Translations under genes and position numbers: made by a program | DNA from: Vicia villosa | Taxonomy: Eukaryota > Streptophyta > Magnoliopsida > Fabales > Fabaceae | Assembly (NCBI RefSeq): GCF_029867415.1 | Contig: NW_026705330.1 | Span: 331,001-395,000 of the forward strand | Reading direction: 5' to 3' | Length of the DNA: 64,000 bases | Shown: one piece after another, positions 33,433 to 45,915 of the stretch | How the letters are laid out: every line of letters starts with the position of its first letter | How positions within the stretch are numbered: position 1 is the stretch's first letter | Notes under the pieces: generated by a model | The model's database searches: none | What the model was told of the DNA's origin: nothing | The model's input: the letters and a program-made list of their open reading frames with translations, nothing else

Positions 33433-36400
33433 TTAGTCAAAATCGAGGAATTCCATCCTTTTCCTCATGGTGCCCTTTAGATCACTAGCATCCCGTTCTG
33501 CTTTTTGAGCCTGAAACGCGGAGAAAATGAAATGAAATTTGGTCCATAAGCAATTCGGAATATTAATGAACAGCATGCCACCAAAACTGAGTAAATATAA
33601 TTTTAGTTAAGGAATGTAAACTTTGAAGTAATAATACATGTTACATGCTATCACAACACAGTTTTCAAACAAGTATAAAGCAAAAGCAGAATCTGATTTT
33701 GTGTTTCCAGATAAAACTATTTGTTGATAGGAACTCTCAATCATGTAGGGAAATCAGACAATTCTACTTAGAATATGATATAGTGAGCTGAAAATCAAAT
33801 AGCTTCCAACCGTTAGTAAAAACATTTTCTATTCACTTTCATTTGCGAAATTGCCACCTTGTTTTCAAGGAATTACGAATTAGTATAGGAAACACCAAAA
33901 ACAATTTTCGTTTTTGTTTTCAATGTTTCTTGTACAAACACTGAAAACAGGAAATAGATTGAAAGCAATGTGACACTTTTGTAATTAAAAGTGATACAAA
34001 AAATGAAAACCGAAAGTGTTTTCAGAAAATAAATTGGCCCTAAGAGTGCTTTACAAACGACAATTAAGGTAAATAAAATGCAGTTAAGCCAGTTTTTCCA
34101 ACACCTGCCTCACACCCAGGGGCTTGGAGTTTGGACACTGCAGTTAACCCAAAACAGATCTAAGATAGAGGATAGGCTCTTGCCCGATTTTCTAATTTGA
34201 GTTCAGAGTCTAACTAATCCTCACAAAAGTTGCTTTTTAGGATTTGAACGGTGCAAGCTTTATAAGCAATACAATTTACAAAACAGTGTTGTCAGTTACA
34301 GGTAGCAGAAAATAGTGGATTGCAAAATTCCGCTATGGCATAGTGTTATGGCGCACTATAGCTACTATTTGACAACATTTTGTACAAAACAGCGTCTCAC
34401 AAAACAATAGTCGTTTCTCCAAATACCGCTGCGCTATAGCGGTGTAGTGCAGCTTTAGCGGCTTTTTAACAACATTGACACAACTAAGCACATAAAAAGC
34501 ATACAAAATTCGAAATCAATGGACATTGAAGAAGCATGATATTCTCAATTACTAAAGAGGGAAGAGTATAGTGGGACTGGGTTCCCCTTGTTGAAGCTGG
34601 TTTTAGCTCATTAGAGTAGGATCCGATCACCATGTTGTCCTTTTGGGTTTACTGCAAACTAGCAATGAAGGATCGACTCGTATTCTTTGGTTCCTGACTT
34701 CGTTCGTGCTAAGAGCTTTGGGACTGAGATTCAAAGCAATATTGTTCACCCTTTGCAAATGGAATCACACTATAATGCTTGATGCACATGCAGAGCCGAG
34801 TGCTACAATTGTGAGGTCAATGTTTTGTCCACAATAAGCCTTATAATTTACCGGTCGGTTGCATTTTAGGATTTTGACACAACACTCAACTACTGTCATT
34901 TTAGGCATGTAAAGGGAAAATAACTAGTATTTTGAAGGACCGGTCAATCTTTCTCAAACTCTAGATATGTGAGTATATACAAGTCTCCGTTAATCTACCC
35001 GAGTTTACATAGAAATTGTTTTGTAAGCACGACTTTGATACTAGGTCATAAATTCAAGACTCTTAGTTAATAACTCTTAACCCATTCCCCTCCCGCCCAA
35101 AACTGAAAATTTGGAGTGTGACCAAAAAGCAGAAAACCTAATAGCAACTGGTCCAATGGATCTTAAATAAGCTCTGATACCATCTAAAATATTTGGATTA
35201 GGCCTAACTCAACCTTACGAAGCAAGATTGTACGAGTTAACTCAAGATCTTGACAACCATGATTTCCATAAAACCAATTTGTTGTGGCAAATCTTGCAGA
35301 CTTTTACACATGTACCACACGTGTTATCGATGGCGGATGGTGGTCAATGGCGGAGAGCCAAAATCCCGCTATATTGGCAACTTCGTGGCCGTCACAATGG
35401 ATTATGGCGGAAAAACCACCAATATCGGTCAATAGTTATCATTGCAGTCAATCAAAACACGGCTATTGATAACCGCAATAGCGCCGCCATGGTGGATATT
35501 CGATAATACTACAAGGATAAGTTTTGCACTTTGCAAGGTTGCTTGCAAACCTAGTGACTACATATATGGGTAGATAGGTCATAACTCACATCCACTGTAA
35601 ACTACTAAAACAAAAATACCATGGACCCTCATTTTATCACAACTTTGGGTTGGTCACTTTAACTTGTTATATATCCATTTTTCATCACTTGCACAAGCTT
35701 AGACACGTTGATGAGAGCTTGTGGAATACACACCACATTCAAATCCCACATTGAAAACAAATTAGTCCTGCAAAGAGTTTGAGTTAATAAAGAGTGACAC
35801 ACTTCACATTACAAGTTGGTTTTGTAAGGATGGCTTAGACTCAATATAAAAACTTCATACTTAAGGGTTACGTAGATTAATAAGAGTCATCTTCGAGGAT
35901 GATTTTGTGAAGGCACTGATGGAGAATTGTGATTACGTTTGTTTTGCTCAGCCTAAGTATAAGCAACACAAAGCTTCTACGCATACTTCAGCTATGATAA
36001 ATAAGACTCATGAAGATTTATGGGATTACTTAAACCCTAAGAAGCACAGATACTTCAAAATTGTTGCCGAATCGTATCCGATATGTACCGATACGCCGAT
36101 ATGCTCCGATGCGTCGCTGATACATATCGAAGAAGTATCTGAATTTTATTATTTAAAAACAAAAAATAAAAAAGTTCCGATACGGGGGCGATATGACCCG
36201 ATATGCTGTCGACACATTTCTGATACGTCAGGGATACTGCTAGTTTATTTCATGACTGTCATGGTTTTCAAACTTTCCTCTCTTTAAATATTCTTCTCTC
36301 AACATTAATTCCTCTTGACTATTCATTTTTTTTATAATAAGAATAAAATTTTCTCCTATTTAATTACTCGTGTAATCTTTAATTACCTCTTATCTTTCCT

Positions 36401-37907
36401 ATACAAATACCTCTTATCTTTCCAGTGCAATTTATGATACACCAATTTAATATTCTTTAATTATTACTATTTTTCAAGATAGGTTTTTTTTTCATAATTC
36501 TTTTATTCATGTCAAATTTTGCAAATTCAATTGGTTTACATTGAACATTGATTTAACTAGTGTATAAATTTAAGTTTTATATACGTATATATAAAACGTA
36601 TCGTATCTTACATTTTTCAATGAGTGACGTATCTACGCATCGGATACGATACCCTTATCGTATCCATGCTTCATTGCTTAAACATAGTTTACAAGGGTGA
36701 AGCTGATCCTTGCATTTTGAATTCTTAGGAACTTTCTTTCATACGGAGAATCCTTTGAAGAACAGAGGACTAATTGGAAGTAGGAAAATTGAGTTCTCAC
36801 CAAATCATGTTAATGGCCCTACTATGACGAATGAAGACCATATGAAAGTGCAGCTGGCGGATTTGAAAGAAATGGTCAATACACTTTACGAAAGGGGGAA
36901 AACTCTATATAGTACTACCAAAGGAGAAACCGCATATAAAAAACCACAAGCTCACGTTAATTTCTCGCTAGAAGAAAGAACGAAGCAGAATGGTCAGTAG
37001 TTTTCAAAATGAGCCAAAGTGGCCGCAATTTTGTTATTTCCTATACGTCACTGGGACGCGATATTATAAAGCATTGAATGAAAGTGTCATGCATATACGG
37101 CATGGAAACCAAATCCCTAAAAATGACTAATCAAGTTTTTGAAACATTGCTGCAAGACACGTCAAGAGAGATAACTATTTGGTCCACAGGCCCTCATAAT
37201 TATAATTTTTTTATGGTAAAATTGAGAAATAAGAGTAGATGGACGAACCTTTCTTATGTCCGCTTCTGACACACACGTCATATGCGGTGGAAGCTCTTCC
37301 TTTCCCAAGTCCTAAGTCAACGATAAAGGTTACAAAATAATCAAGATTCCCCTAATAAGCATGTAATCAAAGTCAAATGATACGAAACAATCAAGAACAT
37401 TCCATACCAGCTCTCCAATTAAGACAACATTTTCCCCACGAATTACATAAAGGCCTAAAGGGACATCACAATAAAGATCTCCAACAATTACCCGTTCGCA
37501 CGCACCTTCTAGAACAACATTAGCTGTAAATAGTCATCACATCAAATTGTCAGTTAATATTAGATAGAAATAAATAACAATAAAAACAATAGAAATTCAC
37601 AAAGAAGAATGCAAGTAGAATCATTAGTTACCAAATTGATCAAACGACCGTAATAATCCCAAAAGCTTTCGACCATCTCGCAACAAAACAAGAAGTTTTT
37701 CTGCAAAATAAAAAATTAGCATCATAAAATGCTCGTTCTCATCGATCCAACAAGAACTATAACCCCTGCAATCAATAATTCAGAAAAGATCTGCATGCAC
37801 ATGAACAAAAACATCATAAAAAATATCAGAGAGAGGGAGAGATTACTGTCTAGGTATGTAGCAAGAGAGGTGGAGAGTAAGAGCTCATCAGGGGCAGCCC
37901 AAGACAT
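33433..37907 (-). CDS. LSM1: Sm-like protein LSM1 (cytoplasmic LSm1-7 decapping activator)
   Basis: Coding exons on the minus strand: 37907-37847, 37700-37632, 37523-37408, 37311-37249 and 33510-33433. They total 387 nt, 128 residues plus stop, exactly the usual plant LSM1 length. All junctions are GT-AG and in phase. The N terminus reads MSWAAPDELLLSTSLATYLD. The Sm1 motif is in LLVLLRDGRKLLGLLRSFDQ and ANVVLEGACERV; the Sm2 motif is in LYVIRGENVVLIGEL. The C-terminal extension KGTMRKRMEFLDFD is diagnostic of LSM1. The protein joins the LSm1-7 ring that binds deadenylated mRNA 3' ends with PAT1 and promotes decapping in P-bodies. The fourth intron (33511-37248, 3.7 kb) is far longer than the other three (84-147 bp) and holds several repeats. 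Exon 4 lies apart from exon 5 but matches the family sequence and phase. Confidence 0.93.
34282..34480. mobile_element. hAT-like repeat with TTGTCA...CAACA ends, in LSM1 intron 4
   Basis: The left end ACAGTGTTGTCAGTTACAGG and right end TTTTTAACAACATTGACA are imperfect inverted repeats. The interior is rich in CGCTATAG(C)/GCTATAGCGG blocks in both orientations, typical of legume 'TAGCGG' non-autonomous hAT-like elements. Confidence 0.55.
35318..35507. mobile_element. Second TAGCGG-type inverted repeat in LSM1 intron 4
   Basis: The left end GTTATCGATGGCGGATGG and right end CCATGGTGGATATTCGATAAT are imperfectly inverted. The interior has GGCGG/CCGCC blocks. No coding capacity: the three overlapping frames here come from the repeat. 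Confidence 0.5.
36036..36676. mobile_element. ATACG-rich inverted-repeat element in LSM1 intron 4
   Basis: The left part GAAGCACAGATACTTC followed by ATCGTATCCGATATG-type blocks, and the right part CGGATACGATACCCTTATCG and ATCCATGCTTC, are inverted. The middle is AT-rich. It resembles the common legume repeat with GAAGCA(C/T)GGATACG ends. Confidence 0.6.
36677..37248. other. Remainder of LSM1 intron 4 near exon 4
   Basis: Holds a 96-codon plus-strand frame (36710-37000) of ordinary amino-acid composition but no recognisable domain, antisense to the LSM1 transcript. It could be a captured gene fragment or chance. Confidence 0.35.
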
Positions 37908-37929
37908 TGAGCTAATTCTTGAACAAAAC

Positions 37930-38197
37930 CTGAAAAAAAACCAACAAACATTAATCCATAAGTTTTCTTCAAACTCAATTCCACTCCAACCCCACAATTC
38001 CAATCACAAAAAACTCTGCACATTTACAACTTCTACAAACACATTACCAAAAAAAATTCAATCAACCCAAAAATTTCCAAAAAAACCAAACCCATAATTC
38101 AAAAATCGAAACTTTAACAAGAAAAACACAACCCCATATCATATTTCAATTGAAAGGGGCAAAAACAAACGGAAAATTGAAAAGGGTAAGATTGAAC
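37930..38197 (-). other. Probable 5' UTR intron of LSM1
   Basis: On the minus strand, GATCCAAAAG/GTTCAATC at 38198/38197 fits a donor. TTTTTTTTCAG at about 37940-37930 fits an acceptor, leaving about 22 nt of leader before the start codon. Upstream sequence (38198-38330) is CT-rich on the minus strand, as in plant leaders. Transcript evidence is not available. Confidence 0.55.
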
Positions 38198-38330
38198 CTT
38201 TTGGATCGGCGAGTTTAATGGAAGAAGGGTTGTTTGTTTCTCTCTCTAATTGTAGAGTGAGAATGAGAGTGTGAAATCGAATCTTGGTGTTGTTGTTGTT
38301 TCAGTCTTTCACTCACTCTGAGTTTGACCT

Positions 38331-38891
38331 TTCAAGCCTTTGAGCTTCACCAGTTTGGTTTGGAACTTGGCACGATATTTTGGTTTTTTTTGTTGTTGTG
38401 ATGTATGCCATTTTTGGTAAAAAAAAAGGGATAAATAAAAAACATATCTTTTCTTTAATGAAAATATAAAAATTTAGAAATTATTTTGTAAATTAATAGT
38501 AATTGCTTTTGGAATGTTTCATAGATTCTTATAAAAATTAAAAATATGAAAATCATTTAAAATATTAAAATTAAAAAATTAAAAAAATAGAATGTGTTTT
38601 GACAATGTGAAATAATTTTATCCTATCAACAATAAATCACATATATCCCATCAAATCATGTAATATACTTTTAAAATTGTGACGTGACATAGTGAAATAT
38701 TATTTTTTATTTGACAATCGTATAAAATTATTTTTCATTGTCATTATATATTTATTAAACTCTAAAAAAAATATTTTGAATGATTTCTTTTTAAGATATA
38801 TTTTTTATAATATTAAAAAAAATGTTTTGATAAACAAACACAATAATTTTAGTCTTTTAGAAAAGAAAAGTCTAAAATTCATTTATAAATA
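38331..38891. other. LSM1 upstream region, AT-rich
   Basis: Very AT-rich, no gene. The 38692-38913 frame is low-complexity. Confidence 0.4.
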
Positions 38892-39209
38892 TTCCCTCCG
38901 TCCCAAAATATAAGATAAAAAATAAAAAACACACTTATTAAAAAAAGTATAAATATAATAATTTAATTTGAGGAATTAATGAAATAAAATGCTTAGAAAG
39001 ATGTAAAAACAAATTTGATAGGTTGTTGGTTATAGAAATATGAGAGAGAATGTAGATCAAATGCAATTTGCATTTAATTTTATCTTGAAAATATGAAATA
39101 TGATTTTTTTTTCTCTTATATTTTGGGACAAGAAAATGCATTTTTTTCTCTTATATTTTGGAACAATAAAAATGCATTTTTTTTCTCTTATATTTTGGGA
39201 CTTATGGAG
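38892..39209. mobile_element. Stowaway-type MITE with a triplicated right end
   Basis: The left end CCCTCCGTCCCAAAATATAA follows an AT-rich flank. The right end is complementary and finishes TTATATTTTGGGACTTATGG before AGTA. The right-arm segment TTCTCTTATATTTTGG is present three times at 39111, 39146 and 39183, about 36 bp apart, so the right terminal region has been tandemly amplified. Non-coding. Confidence 0.75.
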
Positions 39210-39269
39210 TAACTAAGTATTTTAGGATCACTTTTTATAATTAGTAATAAATGACTCCTTTTGGATACC

Positions 39270-40400
39270 CATGTTTCACAACTTTGTCATCAAATTGGAA
39301 TATCTTGATATACACATCTAGCAAAACTTTGATAACCTTTAAATAAAAGTAACTAACATGTTTCTTGCTCTAAACCTTCATAGGTATCTGGAAATTTATT
39401 CTTGTAAATGGATATTTGTCAATCAAGTAAGCTGCTTTAGCACCAGCCTTACCCCAGAAACTTCATAGCAAATTACCTTCTAGCAATATCTCATAGACTA
39501 TCACATGTGTTTTTATCCTTTATCTCTTGCAAAATTCATTGAAATACCCTAAAACAACCTCTATCCATCTACCATGCATTAACGTCAAATCCCAAAGCTT
39601 GTTCTTCTCATGAAAGTCCTCACTAGCTAATGACGAATGATTAATAACATTGGAACCATCTAAATATATGATCCAAATATTTTAGACCATTTTAGCTACG
39701 ACCACTCCACCATGTGAAATCTTCAACACCCCATGTTCAAATCTAGTGCGATAGTTTATATCGTCAAACATGATTTTTGATATTCTCCAAATCAATCTTC
39801 AAATATTCACCACTATCGTCAATCTTCATATATGTCTGACACCTTTGAAAATTGGTTGGATTTCATAGTCGTTTGGACTTCATTCAGAGTATTAGTATCT
39901 TTTTTGCCATAAAAAAAAAGACATTATTGAAGTGCTCAAAGGATCTGGGTAATGAGCTTAACAAGAGTAAATTTTTTGTCCCTGTCATCAATCTTCACCC
40001 CAATATTTTCATATCATCATTGATATTGTAAAACTCGGTGAATCGCTCTACTATAGATTTGTTATCTACCATTCTAAAAGAGTAGTTTTTTTTTACAGAC
40101 ACAATTTGTGAGCTTAAAACTTTGTCATATAAACTTATTCAAGTTTTTTCCACATTGAAGTCGTCGTCTTCTTCCTAGCGACTTTGCTTAAAACTTTATC
40201 CTTGAGTTATAAGATAAAGACACTTCTGCAATTATCCACCATCTTAGTCTTATCTATTTGTTTTAGGCATGTAAACATTAATTCTTCCCCTTCAATGCTT
40301 CAATACACCTTCGTTGTGTTAAGCTTGCTTGTATATTCACTTTCCACAATCTAAAATTATTATCTCTAATAAACTTCTCAATATCTAATTTAGTATCCAT
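39270..40400 (-). pseudogene. Decayed Ty1/copia gag-pol remnant
   Basis: Minus strand 40400-40278 encodes a gag N terminus starting MDTKLDIEKF and containing FRLWKV and EALKGK. Further on, with stops and frameshifts, come DKVLSKVARKKTT, SMWKKLE, VYMTK, then SIVERFTEF and LPRSFEHF, the copia gag (UBN2-type) order. At about 39300-39500 an integrase-like stretch contains SFWGKAGAKAAYLID and INFQIPMKV. Protease, reverse transcriptase and intact LTRs are missing; large deletions separate gag from integrase. Confidence 0.78.
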
Positions 40401-41050
40401 GATGCTCACTTGTAAACAAAACCCCTTTCTCCCACAGTATAAATCACTTGTTGTGAAATTGAAAGGCTCAATCACACATATCTTGAAATTTCTCATAGGG
40501 TATCTCTATCTTATTTAGGTGTTTTGTTGATTGTCATTTTGTTCATTATTGTTAGCAATTAAATCCTTCACAATAAGTTTGTTGCACGTCTCTTAGAAAA
40601 TGATTATTTTTCATGCATAAAATGTTTTTAGTGCATAAAACAAGCCTTTAACTAAAATTCAACGTAAAATTATTTGAATTAGAAAGCTTGTGACTTGAAT
40701 CAAGAAATTCTAGCAGACATAATTCGAATCATGTAAGTTCTTAATTCAAAGCATGAAGTTTTTATTTTTTTTAGAAGTTGGCTTCGGGAATCATGATTCG
40801 AATCATACAAAGCCTTGATTTAAATAATGATTAAGGTCAAGAATTTGGAACTTGGTATTGAAACTATGATTCGAATTATACCCTCATTTGACTTAAATCA
40901 TGAGATGTTGTGGTTTGAATCATGGTCTGGTTTGGTTCTAACCATGAACAAAAAGATTTTTTTGAAAGCAATTATTGAGTGTGATTCAAATCCTATGACT
41001 CGAATCATGATTTGAATCACCATGGAAAATTATGAGTTTTCTTCTCTTGA
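40401..41050. repeat. Degenerate GATTCGAATCA-type palindromic repeats
   Basis: The palindromic motif TGATTCGAATCA and variants occur about ten times between 40680 and 41020. They lie on the 5' side of the minus-strand copia gag, so this is plausibly its decayed 5' LTR. No PBS was found. Confidence 0.5.
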
Positions 41051-44000
41051 TTCTACTCATTCTATCACTAGATTTAAATCACTCCTTTTGTCTTTGACTC
41101 AAATCAAATTGTCATTTTTGCATTATTTATATGCCTTATCTGTAAACATATATAAACTATTTATCTAATTTTGCAATCGATCACACAATAAACTTTGATA
41201 AAGTTTTAGTGTTCATCATTTACACAAAAATCTCTCTTAAATAAACCTTGAAGAAAAACATTTTTTAGTGTAAATCTCCTGAGTGAGAAAAGTTGTTTGT
41301 GTGAGATTTTTATGAATATATTCAACCTCAAACCAAAACACATTTGGTGAGTGTTGTTAAACTCTAGGAGAGAGTATGAGTTCATGTTGTGAGGTGATTC
41401 ATTTGGTGTTCTAATGTTTTTATGAAGATTTTTCCGATAGTATAATCAGGTTGTGTTTTTTTAAAGATAGAGTTACAATGAAGAAAGATAAGAAGTCTTC
41501 TTCGAGAGGTTTAGGAGTTTCTAACATATGTCAATAGATTAAGACTTAGACAAATAAATTCTGGTAGAACCGAGTGAAGATTGTTACGTATGGGATTCTA
41601 GAGTGCGTGAAGATGTGGGGTGAAGATGTATCTGCTCAAGATCGTGGATCATGGAGTTGTTGCATCCTTGTGAGTTGTGTGCATTTGAAGAAAAACCAAA
41701 AAATAGAAATATAAAAATTAATCTTTCTAATTATTTCATCTTTGATTTGTGATTATCATCTGTAGTAAAGGTTGATATATAAAAATTAATAGCTGAAGAC
41801 AACAACAATTTCTAAAGGCTGGCCATTCAAGACTGGATTAAATGCAAGTGAGGACGATGCACCAAACTAATATAAATCTCGGCATACATTCTCTTGTACA
41901 TTATCTCTTTACTTTATGTATATTTTTGCATGTTTTAGGTTTATTGCTTTTTAGCAGTGTGTATATTGTTATGTTTAATTCCTGTTAATAACAATTTAAA
42001 AATTAGGTGTAGGTCTGTATTAGATCTCGTCTTCTGAATAACTCTTGTTGTTGTTGCTCATTATGTTGGAAAATTATAATCCTAGATTATTATCTTAATT
42101 TATCAAACTTCATTAAATATATCTATTTGAATCTACTTATATTAACTCTCTCACTATTGTTTAGTAAATTTATCATTGTTTTCATATTTTAAATTATTCT
42201 CAACATTAATCAAATAAGTGTAATATTTTCCAAAAGCTCTTCAAATTTCCACTGTTAAACTCTGTTTTTCAAAATAATTTTTTAAGAAGGGAAAAGTTTA
42301 TGCGTCCCCTATAGACCATTCTACACTTATATTAAACCAATAAAGCTACCATTGAAATTTAACAATAATATTAATTTTGCTGGTAGTAAAGACGTATAAG
42401 ACAAAGAATAGCTACAACCAAGATAAATGGCCTTAAGTAACAAAATAGTCTACCATCATTGTAAGAAAATTCACAAGAAGAAGATAAAAAAGGAGTACAC
42501 GACAAACTTATTTACCTAGTTCAATCAAACTAATATATTATGGGGGATAGAAAAGCTATCTAATTCACTATACTTCTAAAAGTTATTACAAAAGATTACA
42601 AATTAGTTACGAAAAAATAGTCTCTCAAGTTCCCAAGAATAAACCCTATTTTCTATCCTTGGTGTTTCTCAATATCTCCAACTCTCTATATATGAATAAC
42701 ACAAATCCAAGGTAATTATCAGCATTTCTCAATCACCTTAGATACCCTCAAAGGTTTCTCAAATCCCGAGAAAATAATCCTAAGGATTTCTATCATTTAC
42801 ATCACTAACTAAGATTACCACCTATTTCCTTTGTCGTCAAAACTTAACCATAAAAGTGATAGAGATACATATTTATAATCGTTGAAACTTAACAAATCCT
42901 TAACGGACCTAAAAAAACAACCCATTAAGGAAAGAATATGTGAACTGAAACGACCACACCTATTACTCGTAAACCATCATTGGGACTAGACTATGACTAT
43001 GATTGACTTTTTAGTAAGTGCACTATAAATCGTCGTAAATGATAAAAAATGGAAAACCTATCTAACGTCAAACTCAAAAATTGATAATCTTTATTTAATA
43101 ATAAAAGATCATTAATAGAAAATAAAAGATAATCAATAGATGAAGGAAAAATACAAAGTGATGAAAATTATATGATTAAAGATGTCAGGGATGCGATTGA
43201 TCTTATTTTCCTTATGTTTTTTTTTAATAAACCTTATCAATTGAGTTACTTAAATAGTTCGATTACTGTTTTCCTAGATTATTTAACCCTAATCTCTCAG
43301 TGAATGAATCTTTAGTTTTATTTCAACTTATAATATGTGTATTAAATCATAAGCAAAACAAAGCATTTAACCTTAATATAGTTACAAGGGTTTATCTCTA
43401 TCTCTAAGTGACGAAGGAAAGAATAGCAGTTCTCAAAATATTTACATTGAACTCTCATTCTAACAAAAATGATACATTATTTTAAAGATAGCTAATCAAT
43501 AAAAATTATTAAACACAAATAATGATTATATATTATTATAATTCTTCAAATGATAAAATTAATTCAAAACACAAGATATTCAATTTAAATTAGTCATCCC
43601 TAACACAAAGAAACTTAGTCAGTCATTATTCTAATCATAAAGTAAAATAAGATGGAAGAGTAACACATAAATAGATGAATTAAGAAGTTTCAATGTCAGT
43701 AATACGTTGGAAAACGACTCCCCAATGCCTCCTTGTGCTTTCCTTGCTCCATATTCTCAAAATTGCTCTAATGGTCATAAAAACTGGATTCTCAAACCCT
43801 TGTCTTTCTTTCTTATTTGAATATGAGTTGATAATGAACTCTTAGGATTGAGAGAATATAACAAAATAATTCAACTGCATAATTCATCATTGTAACAATG
43901 TCATACTTTCAGTCTTTATTTTAAGTCCTTTTATAGTCATCTTCATAAAAGTTGTAACTGTAGATATTAGCTTTCACTTTCTGTCAGTTTCACCTAAATC

Positions 44001-44790
44001 GAAGTTACAAAGATATGGATATGACCAAAATACTGCACAGACATTAAGATATAAATGGGCTAAAAAAAACATAATTCTGAATCTTCGTAAAAACGTACCA
44101 CATTCCTTTTTCCTATGCACCACACTTTGCTTCATTTGCGATTTTTTTCTAATGTTTCATGTGATTTTTTCAATTGTCCGTTTTTTCCCATTCTTATTAT
44201 TCTTGTGTTCAAGTCTTATTTAATCTTTGTCATCCTGACTTTTATAGTAAAAACACTATAAACTTGTCTGGTAGGGATAATTTCATCGTGAGTTGGTCTT
44301 TTTCACACTTTTTTAGAATCTTTATTAAAATCTTACAAAATCTTAAACAATTAAAAGCAAAAAAAAAACTAATAGTTTGAATAAATCCAAACTTGAATCT
44401 GACAGTAGACACTGGGTTACATTTGTTTGATAAACTCAAAATTAACTCTTTAGATAGAAATAGTAAAACTCGAATACTTTTGAGTTGTGTCGTTATTGTT
44501 TCTTTATTTGTATTCATTAATATTTTATACAATTTATTTTTATATATGTATTTGTGCATTTTATAGTATTTTAAAGATTTTCATAGCTAGCTCATATTTA
44601 AGCGTGAGAATAATGCATATAAACTAATAAGAATCTACGTCTTAACCTACATAGGCTCAGATCATACTAGATTTTTTTAAGTAAAAAAGACCGAAGATTT
44701 TTATAAGCCTCTTTAATTAAAAAAATTGTGTCACATGCAATAAGAAAATCTTAAAATTCTTTTAGGCCGGTTTATTTAAATAAATATGAA
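41051..44790. other. Long gene-free AT-rich region
   Basis: Nothing could be assigned. Sequence at about 42440-42760 and 43150-43900 has the mixed composition of old retroelement non-coding DNA. No frame with a domain, no paired LTR and no tRNA-like structure was seen. Confidence 0.4.
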
Positions 44791-44794
44791 TAAC

Positions 44795-44864
<70 letters not shown>
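44791..44864. repeat. (ATT)n microsatellite
   Basis: About 24 uninterrupted ATT units. Confidence 0.95.
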
Positions 44865-44865
<1 letters not shown>

Positions 44866-45508
44866 GTATTTTATACTTTGAATCAAAATAAAAAAAATAA
44901 AGCTTATGCCCCTTAAAAATATATGAAAATAAATTTTTAAAAAAACCTTATGAAGAATCTTATAAATTATTTTAATAAAATTTTCAAAAAAATAGTCTTA
45001 AACAACATATATTATTAGATATGTTCTAATAAATCAATGCAAATAAATATTTAGTCTCATCGATTTTTTAAATATGTTAGTTTTTTAAATATTAGTTAAA
45101 TTATTTATTTACATATATTCAAATAAAATACTTTTAAATAGACTGATACATTAACAAGACTACAAGTGAGGACTTTTTTCAAAATAACTACTTTTTTCAA
45201 AACAAAAAAAAACCACTTTTCAAACAAAAAAAGTTTGAAGCTAAGAGGATGGGCCACTGCCTGTAGCGCATGCACTTTAATTAACACTGATGGGTCATTG
45301 CCTGTGGTGCATGCTTATGTGTCATGCCATAAACAGTGACACATGCACTATAGCATTAGGAGCATGTGTCACACATGTTGGCTCCTCGTTGTTTTGTGTT
45401 TTTAATTTATTTTAACAAAAATAATTTTAAAAAAATATTAAATAGAAAATACTAAATTATAATATTATAACAAAAAAATTTACACAACAATTGGAGGTAA
45501 TTTTATTT
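44865..45508. other. AT-rich DNA, then degenerate CATGC-containing repeats
   Basis: 45245-45390 contains several imperfect repeats around (A/G)TGCATG and GTCATTGCCTGTGGTGC. No gene was recognised. Confidence 0.4.
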
Positions 45509-45840
45509 ACCTCCTCGACCTAAACGCCTACCACTTCCACAGTTCGACCCCTATATTTGTCTTCGAGGCCTTACTAGATTTCCCTGAGGTGTTTGGGGTC
45601 TCCTTGTATTCGCTCGAGTTAGAGGTGCTTGGTGCGAAGGTCTTGGGATATTAGTGTTATTTAACAAATTGTCGATCATATCTCCCTAGTAAGTGGCGCT
45701 ACCATAATCGAGTTTGGTGTCCATGTTGTCGTACTTGGGCTGTGTTGGTTGGGTTACGTGTGGACGGAGAGGTTGGTTGAATTGAGGCCTTGAATCATTT
45801 TAGAAACGAAGCAATGGTTCTTGTGATGTTTAAAAGACAT
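45509..45840 (-). pseudogene. Remnant of the C-terminal tail of a transposon-associated protein
   Basis: On the minus strand a frame with two stops reads DNMDTKLDYGSATY, IPRPSHQAPLTRANTRRPQT and ends in SGRRLGRGGK plus stop. A low-complexity Pro/Thr/Gln stretch with a basic Gly/Arg tail is seen at the C terminus of plant mobile-domain proteins encoded by some MULEs. The assignment rests on composition and layout only. Confidence 0.3.
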
Positions 45841-45849
45841 GTGTTAGAT

Positions 45850-45915
45850 CAGTGTACACACATGGTGTTACGATGTTTAACTATATTAAAGGTTGGTTCA
45901 GTGTACACACATGGT
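45850..45915. repeat. 17-bp direct repeat at the breakpoint of the duplicated Ogre segment
   Basis: CAGTGTACACACATGGT occurs at 45850-45866 and 45899-45915. The second copy ends within one to two bases of the point where Ogre homology begins (45914). This looks like templated filler DNA at a break-repair junction. Confidence 0.75.

Noticed and set aside
35171..35185. GCTCTGATACCATCT resembling the complement of a copia primer site
   Set aside because: No adjacent LTR end or gag on the minus strand; a single short match.
36710..37000. 96-codon frame in LSM1 intron 4
   Set aside because: Ordinary composition but no recognisable family, and antisense to an expressed gene; kept only as a note in the intron description.
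40680..41040. tRNA B-box-like GATTCGAATC motifs as tRNA genes
   Set aside because: No matching A-box, acceptor stem or cloverleaf could be formed; the motifs are palindromic repeats.
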